A stretch of DNA of 64,000 nucleotides from Mesorhizobium sp. M7A.F.Ca.US.008.03.1.1 (lineage in GTDB: Bacteria > Pseudomonadota > Alphaproteobacteria > Rhizobiales > Rhizobiaceae). The stretch spans positions 82,348 to 146,347 of the forward strand of contig NZ_RZRU01000014.1 in NCBI RefSeq assembly GCF_003997495.1, read 5' to 3'. The position numbers and the translations under genes are program-made. Positions 9,467 to 19,294 of this stretch are shown piece after piece. Positions within the stretch are counted from its first letter, which is position 1; each line of letters begins with the position of its first letter. The notes under the pieces are model-generated. The model did no database searches. It saw only the letters and a program-made list of their open reading frames with translations, and was not told the DNA's origin.

Positions 9467-10345
9467 TCAAGGCTTTATCCTTTCAAAGACAATAACCCTG
9501 TCGTTTCCACCGAGGTCACGAAAAGCACCGCCCGGCACGTAGCCGGCTACAGCGAATATCTCGCAGACCTCGTTGCGTTGCGTATGGCCGATCTCGACCG
9601 CAATCCTGCCTTCAGTTTCCAAAAACCTTGCCGCTTCCGCGGCGATGGTTCTGTAGGGGTTCAGACCGTCCGCGCCGCCATCCAGGGCCAGGCGCGGGTC
9701 GAAATTGCGGACTTCGTCCTGCAGATTTCCAATGTCTTCCGTGGGTATATAGGGAGGGTTTGCGGCAATTACATGGTACCGGCCGGAAACTTTTTCGAAC
9801 CAGTCCGACTGCAGCGCCGTGAACCGGCCTGCAAGGCCCAGTTGCCCGGCATTACTGGCCGCGGTCGCCAGCGCACCCGCGGACAGATCGACGCCGGTAG
9901 CGTTAGCCGTCGGCACGACGCTGAGCAGCGCCAGCGCAATGGCGCCGGTGCCGGTGCCAAGATCGAGGATGCGGCACTCGCCTTCCCGCGCCGCAACTGC
10001 CTTGACGAAGGGCAATATCGCCTCGACCAGCGTTTCGGTATCCGGCCGCGGCTCCAGCGTTTCCGGCGACAGCGACAGGCGCAAACCGTAGAATTCACGA
10101 TAGCCGAGGATGCGATGCACCGGTTCGCCGCCAGCGCGGCGTCGCAAGGCGGCATCGATTTCGGCAACAGCGCCGGCGCCGAGCCTGCGTTCGGGGTCCG
10201 CAATGGCTTGCGTGCGGGTCGTGCCGGAAAAATGCTCGACGATCAGCCTCGCATCGAGCGCCTGATCATCGACAGCTGCGGCGGCAAGCCGAGCCTGTGC
10301 TTCCCGCAGCAACTGCCCCAGCGTCTCGGGCAGTTGATCAGCCAT
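9467..10345 (-). CDS. prmC: Peptide chain release factor N5-glutamine methyltransferase PrmC (HemK)
   Basis: SAM-dependent methyltransferase that methylates the GGQ glutamine of release factors RF1 and RF2. The 292-aa protein has an N-terminal helical substrate-binding domain (residues 1-100), the SAM-binding motif [15 protein letters not shown] (about 150-165) and the diagnostic NPPYIP motif (about 205), which positions the target glutamine. The start ATG 10345 lies 8 bp inside the 3' end of prfA, its substrate gene, so the two are translationally coupled. All signature motifs are intact. Confidence 0.95.
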   Translation of the reverse strand: MADQLPETLGQLLREAQARLAAAAVDDQALDARLIVEHFSGTTRTQAIADPERRLGAGAVAEIDAALRRRAGGEPVHRILGYREFYGLRLSLSPETLEPRPDTETLVEAILPFVKAVAAREGECRILDLGTGTGAIALALLSVVPTANATGVDLSAGALATAASNAGQLGLAGRFTALQSDWFEKVSGRYHVIAANPPYIPTEDIGNLQDEVRNFDPRLALDGGADGLNPYRTIAAEAARFLETEGRIAVEIGHTQRNEVCEIFAVAGYVPGGAFRDLGGNDRVIVFERIKP

Positions 10346-11417
10346 CGATGCCGATGTCGGCGAGCAACTTCGACTGGTGATCGGCGATCAGCGCGTTGAT
10401 GATCTCGTCGAGTTCGCCCATCATCACCCGGTCGAGCTTGTAGAGCGTCAGATTGATACGATGGTCGGTGACGCGGCCTTGCGGAAAATTATAGGTGCGG
10501 ATGCGTTCCGAGCGGTCACCGGAACCGACCTGTGACTTGCGCGATTCGGAGCGCTCTTCATCCGCCTTGCCGCGTTCCAGGTCATAGAGCCGGGCGCGCA
10601 GGATCTGCATCGCCTTGGCGCGGTTCTGATGCTGCGATTTCTCAGCCTGAACGACCATGATGCCGGTCGGCAAATGGGTGATACGGACGGCCGAATCTGT
10701 GGTGTTGACGTGCTGGCCGCCCGAACCCGAGGCGCGCATCGTGTCGATGCGGATGTCCTCGGCCCTGATGTCGATGTCGACCTCTTCGGCTTCGGGCAGC
10801 ACCGCGACGGTTGCCGCCGACGTGTGGATGCGCCCGCTCGCCTCGGTTGCCGGCACGCGCTGCACCCGATGCACGCCGGATTCGAATTTCAGATGCGCAA
10901 AGACGCCCTTGCCCGACACCGTGGCGATGATTTCCTTGTAGCCGCCGGCATCGCCATCGCTGGCCGAGGCGGTCTCGAAACGCCAGCCGCGTTCGGCGGC
11001 GTAGCGTTCGTACATGCGAAACAGGTCGCCGGCAAAAAGCGCCGCCTCGTCTCCGCCGGTGCCGGCGCGGATTTCGAGAATGGCGTTCTTGTCGTCGGCG
11101 GCATCCCTGGGCAACAGCAGGATCTGGATGTCCTTCTGCAGCGCCTCGATGCGGTCCTCGACCTCCGGCAGTTCGGCCTCGGCGAGCGCCCGCATCTCGG
11201 CATCGGTGCCCTTGTCGGCAAGCATGGCTTCGAGGTCGGCCTGCTCATGTTCGGCCAGGCGCAGTGCCCTGACCTTGGCAACCATGTCCTGGATTTCGGC
11301 ATATTCGGACGCCATGCGCACATAGGCATCCGGCGCCGGGCCAGCCGACATCTGCGCTTCGAGCATCTCGAAACGCTTGACGACTTGATCCATACGATCG
11401 CGGGGCAAATTGACCAT
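10338..11417 (-). CDS. prfA: Peptide chain release factor 1 (RF1)
   Basis: Recognises UAA/UAG stop codons and triggers peptide release. Chosen start ATG 11417 ([17 protein letters not shown]) gives 359 aa, the normal RF1 length; the frame upstream to 11456 overlaps ptsP and is not needed. The anticodon-like tripeptide P-A-T occurs in [14 protein letters not shown], the catalytic GGQ in [16 protein letters not shown]. The N-terminal helical domain covers residues 1-110. It overlaps prmC by 8 bp and follows the ptsP stop by 10 bp, so ptsP-prfA-prmC reads as one transcription unit. Confidence 0.95.
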   Translation of the reverse strand: MVNLPRDRMDQVVKRFEMLEAQMSAGPAPDAYVRMASEYAEIQDMVAKVRALRLAEHEQADLEAMLADKGTDAEMRALAEAELPEVEDRIEALQKDIQILLLPRDAADDKNAILEIRAGTGGDEAALFAGDLFRMYERYAAERGWRFETASASDGDAGGYKEIIATVSGKGVFAHLKFESGVHRVQRVPATEASGRIHTSAATVAVLPEAEEVDIDIRAEDIRIDTMRASGSGGQHVNTTDSAVRITHLPTGIMVVQAEKSQHQNRAKAMQILRARLYDLERGKADEERSESRKSQVGSGDRSERIRTYNFPQGRVTDHRINLTLYKLDRVMMGELDEIINALIADHQSKLLADIGIDG

Positions 11418-11427
11418 GATGAGGCTG

Positions 11428-13698
11428 CTACAACGGGATCGAACGGTCGTCGGCAAAAGCCTGCAGCAGCGCCCGCATCGGCAAGCCCTGCGCCGGCGCC
11501 ATCAGATTGTCGTCGAAGAACGCCTCCAACTCATCCAGCGGCAGTTCCGTCAGCATCGCCTTGACCGGACCGATCGAGGCCGGCGACATCGAGATCGAGC
11601 GGAAACCGAGACCGATCAGCGCCATCGCCGAAATCGGCTTGCCGGCGAGTTCGCCGCACAGGGTCACCGGCGTACTGTTGCGGACGCCGGCATCGGCGAT
11701 CTGCTTGAGCACCCGCAGGAAGGGCGCCGACAGCGTGTCGAAGCGGTTGGCCAGTTGCGTGTTGCCGCGGTCGACGGCCATGACGAACTGGAACAGGTCG
11801 TTCGAACCGACCGAGACGAAGTCGACCGCCTTCATCAATTCATCAAGCTGGAACAGCAGCGACGGCACTTCAAGCATCGCTCCCAGCTTGAGGCTGGTCG
11901 GCAAATGATGGGCAAAGCGCGAGAGATGCCGCACCTCGCGGTCGATGATCTCGCGCGCCTGGGCGATCTCGCCAAGCTCGGTCACCATCGGCAGCATCAG
12001 CTTGAGCTCGCGCCCGCCACTGGCCTTGAGCAAAGCGCGGATCTGGGTGCGCAGCAAGCCCGGCCGGTCGAGCGTCAGGCGGATCGCCCGCCAGCCAAGT
12101 GCCGGGTTCTCTTCCTGGATCGCTCCCTTGAAATAGGGCAGCACCTTGTCGCCGCCAATATCGATGGTGCGGAAGGTGACCGGCTTGCCGCGCGCCGCTT
12201 CGAGCACGTCGCGATAAAGCTTTTCCTGGGCCTCGGCCCGGGGAAAGGTGGAAGCGACCATGAATTGCAATTCGGTGCGGAACAGGCCGATGCCGGCCGC
12301 ACCCGCTTCGGCAAGCTGCGGCAGGTCGACGGCAAGACCCGCATTCATCAACAGGTCGACCTGGACACCATCCCTGGTCGTCGACGGCTTCTTGCGCAGC
12401 TCGCGGTAGACCTCTTGCCGGCGCGCCCTGAACCGCACTTTTTCGGCATAAGCGGCCTCGAGGTCGGGCTGCGGCCGCAAATGGATCACGCCCTCTTCGC
12501 CGTCGACGATGATGGCATCGCCGTTTTCCGCCATGGAAACGGCACCCTTCATCTGGCCGGCGACGGGGATGCCCATGGCACGCGCGACGATGACGACGTG
12601 GCTGGTCGCAGCGCCATCCTCAAGCACCAGCCCGCGCATCTTGTCGCGGGGATAATCGAGCAGTTCGGCAGCCCCCATCGAACGGGCGACGATGATGGCG
12701 TCCTTCGGCAGCGATGCCGCCACATCTTCCGGCCCGCGCCCCATCAGCTGGCGCAGCAGGCGGTTGGCGAGGTCGTCGAAATCGCTCATCCGCTCGCGCA
12801 GATAGGGATCGGTCATGTGCAGCATGCGGGCGCGCATGTCGCTCTGCACCTTTTCCACCGCGGCTTCCGCCGTCAGGCCGTTGCGGATGGCCTCTTCCAG
12901 CCGTCGCACCCAGCCGCGATCATTGGCGAACATGCGATAGGCTTCCAGCACCTGGCGATGCTCGCCCTCGAAGGCGACGTCGCGGCGCTCCAGCATGTCG
13001 TCGATGGACAGCCTGAGCGAGCTGAGTGAGGTCTCTAACCGGCGGACCTCTTCCTCGCTGTCTTCGTTGAACAGATTGGTGACGACGATGCGCGGCTCGT
13101 GCAGCACGACATGGCCAAGCCCGACGCCTTCATTGAAGGACAGGCCGGTGAAGCTGACAGGGCGGCGCAGATCGAGCTCGAGGCCGGGCCGGGTCAGCCG
13201 CGCCAGATCGCCGGTGGCGATCATCTCGGCAATCACCATCGCCGTGGTTTCCAGCGCCTCGACCTCGTCGTCGCGGTAGTGGCGCATGGTCTTGTTTTGC
13301 ACCACCAGCACGCCCAGCGTGCGCCCTGCCCGCAGCACCGGCACGCCGAGGAACGAGTTGTAGATCTCTTCCCCGGTCTCCGGCAGATAGGCGAAGGCCG
13401 GGTGTTCCTGCGCATTGGACAGGTTGAGCGGCCGCGCGCTGGCGGCGATCGTGCCGACCAGGCCTTGGCCCAGCCGCAACTGCGCCAGGTGGACGGCGTT
13501 CGGGTTCAGACCTTCGGTGGCGTAGAGTTCGAGCACCGAATCGGCGCGCAGCACATAGAGCGAGCAGACTTCCGCGACCATGTTCGAGGCGATGTCGCGC
13601 ACAATCCGGTCAAGCCGCTCCTGCGGCTCCAGCGGCTCCTGCATGAGCTCGCGGAGCCGTTTGAGCAAAACGCGCGGGCCACTGGCCTGATCACGCAT
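11428..13698 (-). CDS. ptsP: PEP-protein phosphotransferase PtsP (EI-Ntr)
   Basis: First enzyme of the nitrogen-related phosphotransferase system; it moves phosphate from PEP to NPr and on to EIIA-Ntr to control metabolism and transport. I chose ATG 13698 ([18 protein letters not shown]), giving 756 aa; the frame runs to 13743. Layout: an N-terminal GAF sensory domain (about residues 10-150), a PEP-utilising N-terminal domain, the phospho-His swivel motif [16 protein letters not shown], and the C-terminal PEP-binding TIM barrel with GIGLFRTE, the DIGGDK motif and GSNDLFQF. The GAF domain distinguishes EI-Ntr from sugar EI. No sugar PTS genes are nearby. Confidence 0.94.
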   Translation of the reverse strand: MRDQASGPRVLLKRLRELMQEPLEPQERLDRIVRDIASNMVAEVCSLYVLRADSVLELYATEGLNPNAVHLAQLRLGQGLVGTIAASARPLNLSNAQEHPAFAYLPETGEEIYNSFLGVPVLRAGRTLGVLVVQNKTMRHYRDDEVEALETTAMVIAEMIATGDLARLTRPGLELDLRRPVSFTGLSFNEGVGLGHVVLHEPRIVVTNLFNEDSEEEVRRLETSLSSLRLSIDDMLERRDVAFEGEHRQVLEAYRMFANDRGWVRRLEEAIRNGLTAEAAVEKVQSDMRARMLHMTDPYLRERMSDFDDLANRLLRQLMGRGPEDVAASLPKDAIIVARSMGAAELLDYPRDKMRGLVLEDGAATSHVVIVARAMGIPVAGQMKGAVSMAENGDAIIVDGEEGVIHLRPQPDLEAAYAEKVRFRARRQEVYRELRKKPSTTRDGVQVDLLMNAGLAVDLPQLAEAGAAGIGLFRTELQFMVASTFPRAEAQEKLYRDVLEAARGKPVTFRTIDIGGDKVLPYFKGAIQEENPALGWRAIRLTLDRPGLLRTQIRALLKASGGRELKLMLPMVTELGEIAQAREIIDREVRHLSRFAHHLPTSLKLGAMLEVPSLLFQLDELMKAVDFVSVGSNDLFQFVMAVDRGNTQLANRFDTLSAPFLRVLKQIADAGVRNSTPVTLCGELAGKPISAMALIGLGFRSISMSPASIGPVKAMLTELPLDELEAFFDDNLMAPAQGLPMRALLQAFADDRSIPL

Positions 13699-13781
13699 CG
13701 CGGCTTGTTCTCCAATGGGCATTCTGCCCGCCGCAGTTTCCACCGCGACCGGCGCACACGCAACAACTCAAATCGTTCTCG

Positions 13782-15035
13782 CTACTGCTTATCCAGACCG
13801 TAGACGGAATGCAAAGTACGAACCGCAAGTTCCGTATATGGACCGTCGATCAGGATGGAAATCTTGATCTCCGAGGTCGTGATGGCGCGGATGTTGATCG
13901 ATTTGTCGGCCAGCGCCTTGAAAGCGGTGGCGGCGACGCCGGCATGGCTCCTCATGCCGATGCCGATGACCGAGACCTTCGACATGCCGGCTTCCGACTG
14001 CACGACATCGTAGCCGATCGAGGCCTTGAGGCGTTCAAGCACGGCCAGCGCCTTGTCGACATCGCCCGACGGCACGGTGAAGGTCATGTCGGTGAACTTG
14101 CCGTCCTCGGAGATGTTCTGGACGATCATGTCGACGTTGATGTTGGCCTCGGCCAGCGGCCCGAAGATGCCGGCGGCAACGCCCGGCCGGTCGCCGACCC
14201 GGCGCAGCGAAATCTGCGCTTCATCCTTGGCGTAGGCAATTCCGGTGACGACCTGCTGTTCCACGATCTCTTCCTCGTCGCAAATAAGCGTTCCGGGCGG
14301 ATTGAGCAAATCCCCCATTCCGGGCGCGTCGGGATCGTCGAAGGACGACCGCACGAAGGTACGCACCCTGTGCACCATGGCAAGCTCGACCGAACGCACC
14401 TGCAGAACCTTGGCGCCGAGCGAGGCCATTTCAAGCATTTCCTCGAACGAGATCTTGGCCAGCCGCCGCGCCTTGGGCTCGATGCGCGGATCGGTGGTGT
14501 AGACCCCGTCGACGTCGGTGTAGATGTCGCAGCGATCGGCCTTGACCGCCGCGGCGATGGCAACCGCGCTGGTGTCGGAGCCGCCGCGGCCGAGCGTGGC
14601 GATGCGATTGTCCGGGCCGATGCCCTGGAACCCTGCGATCACCGCCACCTGGCCCTCGCCGAAGCGCTTGATCAGGAACGCGCCGTCGATGTCGAGGATG
14701 CGCGCTGCTCCATGCGCATTGTCGGTCTTGATCGGGATCTGCCAGCCCTGCCAGGAGCGGGCATGCACGCCCATGTTCTGCAAGGTGATGGCCAGAAGGC
14801 CGGCCGTGACCTGCTCGCCGGAAGCGACGACCGCGTCATATTCGCGTGCGTCATGCATTGGCGAGGCCTCACGCGTCCAGCCGACCAGTTCATTGGTCTT
14901 CCCGGCCATCGCCGAAACGACCACCGCCACCTCATGGCCGGCGTCGACCTCGCGTTTGACGTGACGCGCCACGTTGCGGATGCGGGCGATGTCGGCGACC
15001 GAGGTTCCGCCGAATTTCATCACGATGCGCGCCAT
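13782..15035 (-). CDS. lysC: Aspartate kinase
   Basis: Phosphorylates aspartate, the first step toward lysine, threonine and methionine. ATG 15035 begins the canonical MARIVMKFGGTSV, giving 417 aa; the long upstream open frame to 15800 is antisense to the histidine kinase and is rejected. The kinase domain has KFGGTS at the start, the LGRGGSDTSA motif (about residues 150-160) and DPRIEPKARRL. Two ACT regulatory domains occupy roughly 265-417, so feedback inhibition by end products is expected. A GC-rich perfect hairpin (15100-15117) lies in the upstream region. Confidence 0.95.
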   Translation of the reverse strand: MARIVMKFGGTSVADIARIRNVARHVKREVDAGHEVAVVVSAMAGKTNELVGWTREASPMHDAREYDAVVASGEQVTAGLLAITLQNMGVHARSWQGWQIPIKTDNAHGAARILDIDGAFLIKRFGEGQVAVIAGFQGIGPDNRIATLGRGGSDTSAVAIAAAVKADRCDIYTDVDGVYTTDPRIEPKARRLAKISFEEMLEMASLGAKVLQVRSVELAMVHRVRTFVRSSFDDPDAPGMGDLLNPPGTLICDEEEIVEQQVVTGIAYAKDEAQISLRRVGDRPGVAAGIFGPLAEANINVDMIVQNISEDGKFTDMTFTVPSGDVDKALAVLERLKASIGYDVVQSEAGMSKVSVIGIGMRSHAGVAATAFKALADKSINIRAITTSEIKISILIDGPYTELAVRTLHSVYGLDKQ

Positions 15036-15099
15036 GGGAGCGAAATGCCTTTGCCTGAAGCCGGATCCCGGCCAAAAGCCGGAATCCCGAAAAGCGGAA

Positions 15100-15117
15100 G
15101 GCCGGCTGATGCCGGCC
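15100..15117. other. GC-rich hairpin upstream of lysC
   Basis: Perfect inverted repeat GGCCGGC-TGAT-GCCGGCC about 65 bp upstream of the lysC ATG, in the divergent gap 15036-15266 to the histidine kinase. It has no U-run. It could be a leader hairpin or chance in GC-rich DNA. Nothing else is recognised in this gap. Confidence 0.35.
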
Positions 15118-15266
15118 GCTGAATGCGCGGCCTCCTTAGCCAAATGATGAAGGTTTCGCAAGGCTGGCGGCCGATTGCCGGCTCCAGAAGCCGGCATATT
15201 GCCTTCCGCCTCGGCGCCGCCTACGAAATGCTGCCTGCGGGGAATTCTTTTGGTTCGGCATAACAG

Positions 15267-17150
15267 ATGATGATTGCTCGTCTTCGACGCGCCATGCGAT
15301 GGCAATCGCTCCCGCTTGTCGCCGGCTTCGCCGTGCTGGCGCTGATTGTCGGCAGCCGGGCCATGCTGGTCGAGGAACAGCGGGCCAACCGCGCCGCCGC
15401 GCGCGAGGCAATCGAATATCAGCAATTGCTCTCGGGCCTGCTTTCCCTGGCGCAAGATGCCGAGAGCGGGCAGCGTGGCTACCTGCTGACTGGCGAGAAA
15501 TCCTATCTCGAACCCTATCAGCGCGCTGTCGGCGCCATTCCGGGGCAACTTGCCCGCATCGACAGCTTGACTGCCCCCGACGACCAGCTCGTCCAGCAGA
15601 TCAACCATATCAAGGACGCGCTTTCGCAAAAGCAGGCCGAACTGGCCGAGACGATTGCCCTGTACGACCAGGGCAATGCGACGAATGCGCTGGATCTGGT
15701 TCGCAGCGGCCAGGGCAAGGCCGTGATGGACGAAATCCGGACCAGCATGGATACGGTCCGACGCATCAGCGCCGCAGCCGTCGCCGCGCGCGACGCGCAT
15801 ACCGACGAGGTCGAGGCCTGGCTACGCATCGGTTCGCTGGCGGCGCTGCTGGCGATCTTCCTGCTTGCCGGCTACGCGATCAGGGAATCGCGCCGCCGCT
15901 TCCGTGAGGTTGCCGTTGCCCAGGATGAGTTGGTGCGCAAGAACGTCGCCCTCGGCAAGGAGATCGAGACGCGCGAAAGGGCCGAATCCCAGATCCGCCA
16001 GATGCACAAGATGGAGGCTGTCGGCCAGCTTACAGGTGGCATCGCCCACGATTTCAACAACATGCTGGCGGTGATCATCAGCGCCATGAACCTCGCCCAG
16101 CGCAAGCTGGCGCGCGGCGAGCACGACATCGCACAATTCATCGATGCGGCGATCGATGCCGCGACCCGTGCCGCCAATCTGACGGCCCGGCTGCTCGCCT
16201 TCTCGCGCCAGCAGCCGCTGGCGCCGCAGATCGTCGACGCCAACCGTCTGCTGACCGGGATGTCCGACCTGATCCGGCGCGCGCTCGGCGAAACCATCCG
16301 CATCGAAACGGTACTGGCGGGAGGCTTGTGGAAAACGCATGCCGACCCGAGCCAGATCGAGAACGCCGTTCTCAACCTGGCCGTCAACGCGCGCGACGCC
16401 ATGGGCGAGGATGGCAAGCTGACCATCGAGACCGCCAACAGCCATCTCGATGAGAGCTACGCCGCCGCCCATGCCGAAGTAGCGGCCGGCCAGTATGTGA
16501 TGATTGCCGTCAGCGACACCGGTTCGGGCATGACCCCCGATGTCATGGCCAAGGCCTTTGAACCCTTCTTCACCACCAAGCCCGTCAACAAGGGCACCGG
16601 CCTGGGATTGAGCCAGGTGTTCGGCTTCGTCAAACAGTCGGGCGGCCACGTCAATATCTATTCCGAACCCGGCGAAGGCACGACGATCAAGATCTACTTG
16701 CCGCGGTACTTCGGCGCCGAAGAGCCGGCCGTGCCCGCCGGGCGAGGCGACAGCCCCGCCGCATCGGTCACCGAAACGATCCTTGTCGTCGAGGATGATG
16801 CCCGCGTGAGGGTCTCCACCACCGAGGCCATACGCGAACTCGGATACACCGTCATTCATGCCGCGAGCGGCGAGGAAGCGTTGCAGAAACTGGCGGAGAG
16901 CCCGAACGTCACCCTTCTGTTCACCGACATCGTCATGCCCGTCATGAACGGCCGCAAGCTGGCGGAAGAGGCCGTTGCCCGCATGCCGCAACTGAAGGTG
17001 ATCTTCACCACCGGCTTCACCAGGAACGCCGTGGTCCACAACGGCGTGCTCGACCACGACGTGCATTTCCTGGCCAAGCCCTTCACCATCGAGCAACTGG
17101 CGGCGAAACTGCGTGACGTGCTCGGCACGACGCAGGTCGCAGCGGATTGA
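15267..17150 (+). CDS. CHASE3-domain hybrid histidine kinase with receiver domain
   Basis: Membrane-bound sensor kinase of 627 aa. A first transmembrane helix (residues about 14-34) and a second (about 187-204) bracket a periplasmic helical CHASE3-type domain (SGQRGYLLTGEKSYLEPYQ). A short coiled coil leads to the H-box GGIAHDFNNML with phospho-acceptor His261, then the ATPase boxes: N box NLAVNARDAMG (about 371), G1 DTGSGM and G2 GTGLGLS. A C-terminal receiver domain has the acidic pair EDD and phospho-acceptor Asp554 (FTDIVMP). The output partner is not encoded nearby. It is divergent from lysC and convergent with the glycolipid-binding-like gene (11 bp between ends). Confidence 0.92.
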   Translation: MMIARLRRAMRWQSLPLVAGFAVLALIVGSRAMLVEEQRANRAAAREAIEYQQLLSGLLSLAQDAESGQRGYLLTGEKSYLEPYQRAVGAIPGQLARIDSLTAPDDQLVQQINHIKDALSQKQAELAETIALYDQGNATNALDLVRSGQGKAVMDEIRTSMDTVRRISAAAVAARDAHTDEVEAWLRIGSLAALLAIFLLAGYAIRESRRRFREVAVAQDELVRKNVALGKEIETRERAESQIRQMHKMEAVGQLTGGIAHDFNNMLAVIISAMNLAQRKLARGEHDIAQFIDAAIDAATRAANLTARLLAFSRQQPLAPQIVDANRLLTGMSDLIRRALGETIRIETVLAGGLWKTHADPSQIENAVLNLAVNARDAMGEDGKLTIETANSHLDESYAAAHAEVAAGQYVMIAVSDTGSGMTPDVMAKAFEPFFTTKPVNKGTGLGLSQVFGFVKQSGGHVNIYSEPGEGTTIKIYLPRYFGAEEPAVPAGRGDSPAASVTETILVVEDDARVRVSTTEAIRELGYTVIHAASGEEALQKLAESPNVTLLFTDIVMPVMNGRKLAEEAVARMPQLKVIFTTGFTRNAVVHNGVLDHDVHFLAKPFTIEQLAAKLRDVLGTTQVAAD

Positions 17151-17161
17151 TCACAATCGCT

Positions 17162-17734
17162 TCAGTCTGACGCAGCAGCGCTTCTCCACAGGCCGGGATA
17201 GTCGACAACGAAGCCGTGCGGCGAGACGTTGAGGGTCTCGTCATAGCCGAACACCGGCGCGGCATAGGCGTAGCGAACCGTGTCGAGACGCCGGTAGGTC
17301 TGATCGAGGCGAACCAGGCTCAGTTCAGGGAAAGTCAGGTAGGCGGCCGGGGCAGGCGTCGCCTCCCCGATGCCGAGGCCATACCGGCGGATCGCCAACA
17401 GGTTCGATGCCGGTGTGAAGCCAAGATCGACATCGACAAGGCCGTCGACGCCCTGCTGGACTTCGCCGTTCAGCGTCCACTGGCCGTCCGAATCGCGTTC
17501 GATCGCATAATGCAGCTTGCTGGTGCCGAGAAAGCCGTCGATCCGCGCTGAACGCGTGCGCCAGCCGACATCGCAAATCACCTCGTAGCCAAGGCAGCAC
17601 GGCTTGCCATCCTGGATGAAGATGGCCTGTCCCTCGAGACTGTGCCCGACATTGGTCTGTGACAACAGACAGGCGTCGTGACCGTCCACGTCGAGGCGAT
17701 GCCAAAGGATCGAAGCCGTCTCCTGTTTCATCAT
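17162..17734 (-). CDS. Putative glycolipid-binding domain protein
   Basis: Cytoplasmic protein of about 190 aa matching the putative glycolipid-binding family (PF06475), beta-rich with no signal peptide or membrane helix. Supporting signatures are the start MMKQETASILWHRLD, an internal CLGYEVICDVGWRTRSA segment and the C-terminal YPGLWR. I chose the tandem ATG at 17734/17731 with GGAGG 5-8 nt upstream; the frame is open to 17782. The biological role of the family in bacteria is unclear. It is an isolated gene, transcribed away from ubiG. Confidence 0.72.
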   Translation of the reverse strand: MMKQETASILWHRLDVDGHDACLLSQTNVGHSLEGQAIFIQDGKPCCLGYEVICDVGWRTRSARIDGFLGTSKLHYAIERDSDGQWTLNGEVQQGVDGLVDVDLGFTPASNLLAIRRYGLGIGEATPAPAAYLTFPELSLVRLDQTYRRLDTVRYAYAAPVFGYDETLNVSPHGFVVDYPGLWRSAAASD

Positions 17735-17894
17735 GGTTTCCTCCAATTCAAATCCTGTCTCCTTTTCGCCCGGGCGGACCAATTGTGTTTCGATGGAGGT
17801 GCGTGACAGGTGACATGTCCTGACAGAGCCTGTTGCCTGGCAGGCAGAGGAAAATGCTGCCTTGACATTCGCGGCCTCACGCCCGACTTCCTAC

Positions 17895-17996
17895 CGCATG
17901 ACCCCGAAATCGAAGTCGATTTCGGAAAGGATCATGCGCAGAATCTAAAGTGCTACAGCGTCCTTTGCGCGTCCAGGAGGACGCGCGGCGCTGTAG
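17895..17996. repeat. Double palindromic element (family C) in the ubiG leader
   Basis: Two adjacent palindromes. The first (17895-17938) has termini CGCATGA / TCATGCG with inner arms CGAAATCGA / TCGATTTCG. The second (17953-17996) has arms CTACAGCG...GCGCGTCC and GGACGCGC...GCGCTGTAG. It resembles short Mesorhizobium intergenic repeats of the form GCATGATCCCG...GATCATGC. It ends 18 bp upstream of the ubiG ATG. Confidence 0.75.
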
Positions 17997-18014
17997 TGTC
18001 GAGGAGACCAACCG

Positions 18015-18764
18015 ATGCCAGAGCCCCGACGATCGACGATCGATGCCGGAGAAGTGGAACGCTTTTCCGCCCTTGCCGCCGAATGGTGGAACCCGAACGG
18101 CAAGTTCCGCCCCCTGCACAAATTCAATCCGGTCCGGCTGGCCTATATCCGCGACCAGATAGCGACGCGCTTCGGCCGTGACCCACGCGCTGCAAGGCCT
18201 TTCGAAGGCCTGCGCATCCTCGACATCGGCTGCGGCGGCGGCCTTCTGTGCGAGCCGATGGCGCGGCTTGGCGCCGAGGTTGTGGGCGCGGACGCCTCCG
18301 AAACCAACATCGAAGTGGCCAAGCTGCACGCTTCCGAGGGCAATGTCAGCGTCGACTATCGCGCCACGACGGCCGAGGATCTTGCCGACGCCGGCGAAAA
18401 ATTCGACGTCATCCTCAACATGGAAGTGGTCGAGCATGTCGCCGACATCGACCTGTTCGTCGTCAAATGCGGTGAGATGGTCCGGCCTGGCGGCATCATG
18501 TTCGTGGCCACCATCAACCGCACGCTGAAGGCGCTGGGCCTGGCCATCATCGGCGCCGAATATGTGCTGCGCTGGCTGCCGCGCGGCACCCACCAGTTCG
18601 GCAAGCTGGTGCGCCCGGAAGAACTCGAAAAGGCGCTTGGCGGTGCCGGCCTGACCATCATCGACCGCACCGGCGTCACCTACAATCCGCTTGCCGACCG
18701 CTGGGCGCGCTCGAAGGACATGGACGTCAACTACATGGTCCTGGCGGAAAAAGGCTCGGTCTGA
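18015..18764 (+). CDS. ubiG: Bifunctional ubiquinone O-methyltransferase UbiG
   Basis: SAM-dependent methyltransferase carrying out both O-methylations in ubiquinone synthesis. The 249-aa protein has the UbiG-specific N terminus ([25 protein letters not shown]), SAM motif [19 protein letters not shown] (about residues 75-90) and the later [11 protein letters not shown] and [12 protein letters not shown] segments. The start ATG 18015 has GAGGAG 8 nt upstream. In Rhizobiales ubiG often neighbours lysC, which fits its position here about 3 kb away. A double-hairpin repeat occupies the leader. It converges on the flavin reductase gene with 2 bp between stops. Confidence 0.95.
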   Translation: MPEPRRSTIDAGEVERFSALAAEWWNPNGKFRPLHKFNPVRLAYIRDQIATRFGRDPRAARPFEGLRILDIGCGGGLLCEPMARLGAEVVGADASETNIEVAKLHASEGNVSVDYRATTAEDLADAGEKFDVILNMEVVEHVADIDLFVVKCGEMVRPGGIMFVATINRTLKALGLAIIGAEYVLRWLPRGTHQFGKLVRPEELEKALGGAGLTIIDRTGVTYNPLADRWARSKDMDVNYMVLAEKGSV

Positions 18765-18766
18765 TC

Positions 18767-19285
18767 TTATTCAGAATTCAACGGCCTGTAGCCGCCGCGC
18801 CAGTAGATCAGCGCCCGGCCGGCATCGGACGTGCGCACGGCCTCTACCGAACCGATGACGATGGAATGCGTGCCGCGATCGATCATCTCGTCGAGGCTGC
18901 AGTCGAAGGCGGCCACCGCATCCGAAAGCAATGAAGCTCCGGTCTTGAGCGTCATCCATTCGGCGCCCTCATAGCGGTCCTTGCCATTGATGCCACCAAA
19001 GCCGGAGAACCGCTCGGCCACGCGCTGATGCTGGGGGCCAAGCGAGTTGACGCCGAAATGCCGGTAGCGTTCGATCACCGGCCAGGTCGACGACGACCGG
19101 TTGACACAGGCGATCACCTTGGGCGGTTCGGCCGACAGCGAGACGACCGAAATGACCACCAGACCGGAGCGATCCTCGCCAGTGCCGGCGGTGATGACGC
19201 TGACATTGCCCACGATCAGCCGCATCGCGGCCCGAAAATCAGCTACACCGACAGGATTTGCCTCCGAAGTCGTTGGCTCGGTCAT
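18767..19285 (-). CDS. Flavin reductase (FMN-binding split-barrel) component
   Basis: Likely NAD(P)H:flavin oxidoreductase of the HpaC/DszD family that supplies reduced flavin to the monooxygenase encoded 9 bp upstream. The 172-aa protein shows the split-barrel core (SGLVVISVVSLSAEPPKVIACVNRSSST), the FGVNSL segment and the GxHSIVIGSVEAV strand (about residues 135-147). Start ATG 19285 has TAGGAG 6 nt upstream. With the LLM oxidoreductase it forms a two-component flavin-dependent monooxygenase operon, controlled from the divergent region at 20420-20529. Confidence 0.85.
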   Translation of the reverse strand: MTEPTTSEANPVGVADFRAAMRLIVGNVSVITAGTGEDRSGLVVISVVSLSAEPPKVIACVNRSSSTWPVIERYRHFGVNSLGPQHQRVAERFSGFGGINGKDRYEGAEWMTLKTGASLLSDAVAAFDCSLDEMIDRGTHSIVIGSVEAVRTSDAGRALIYWRGGYRPLNSE

Positions 19286-19294
19286 GGGTTTCTC

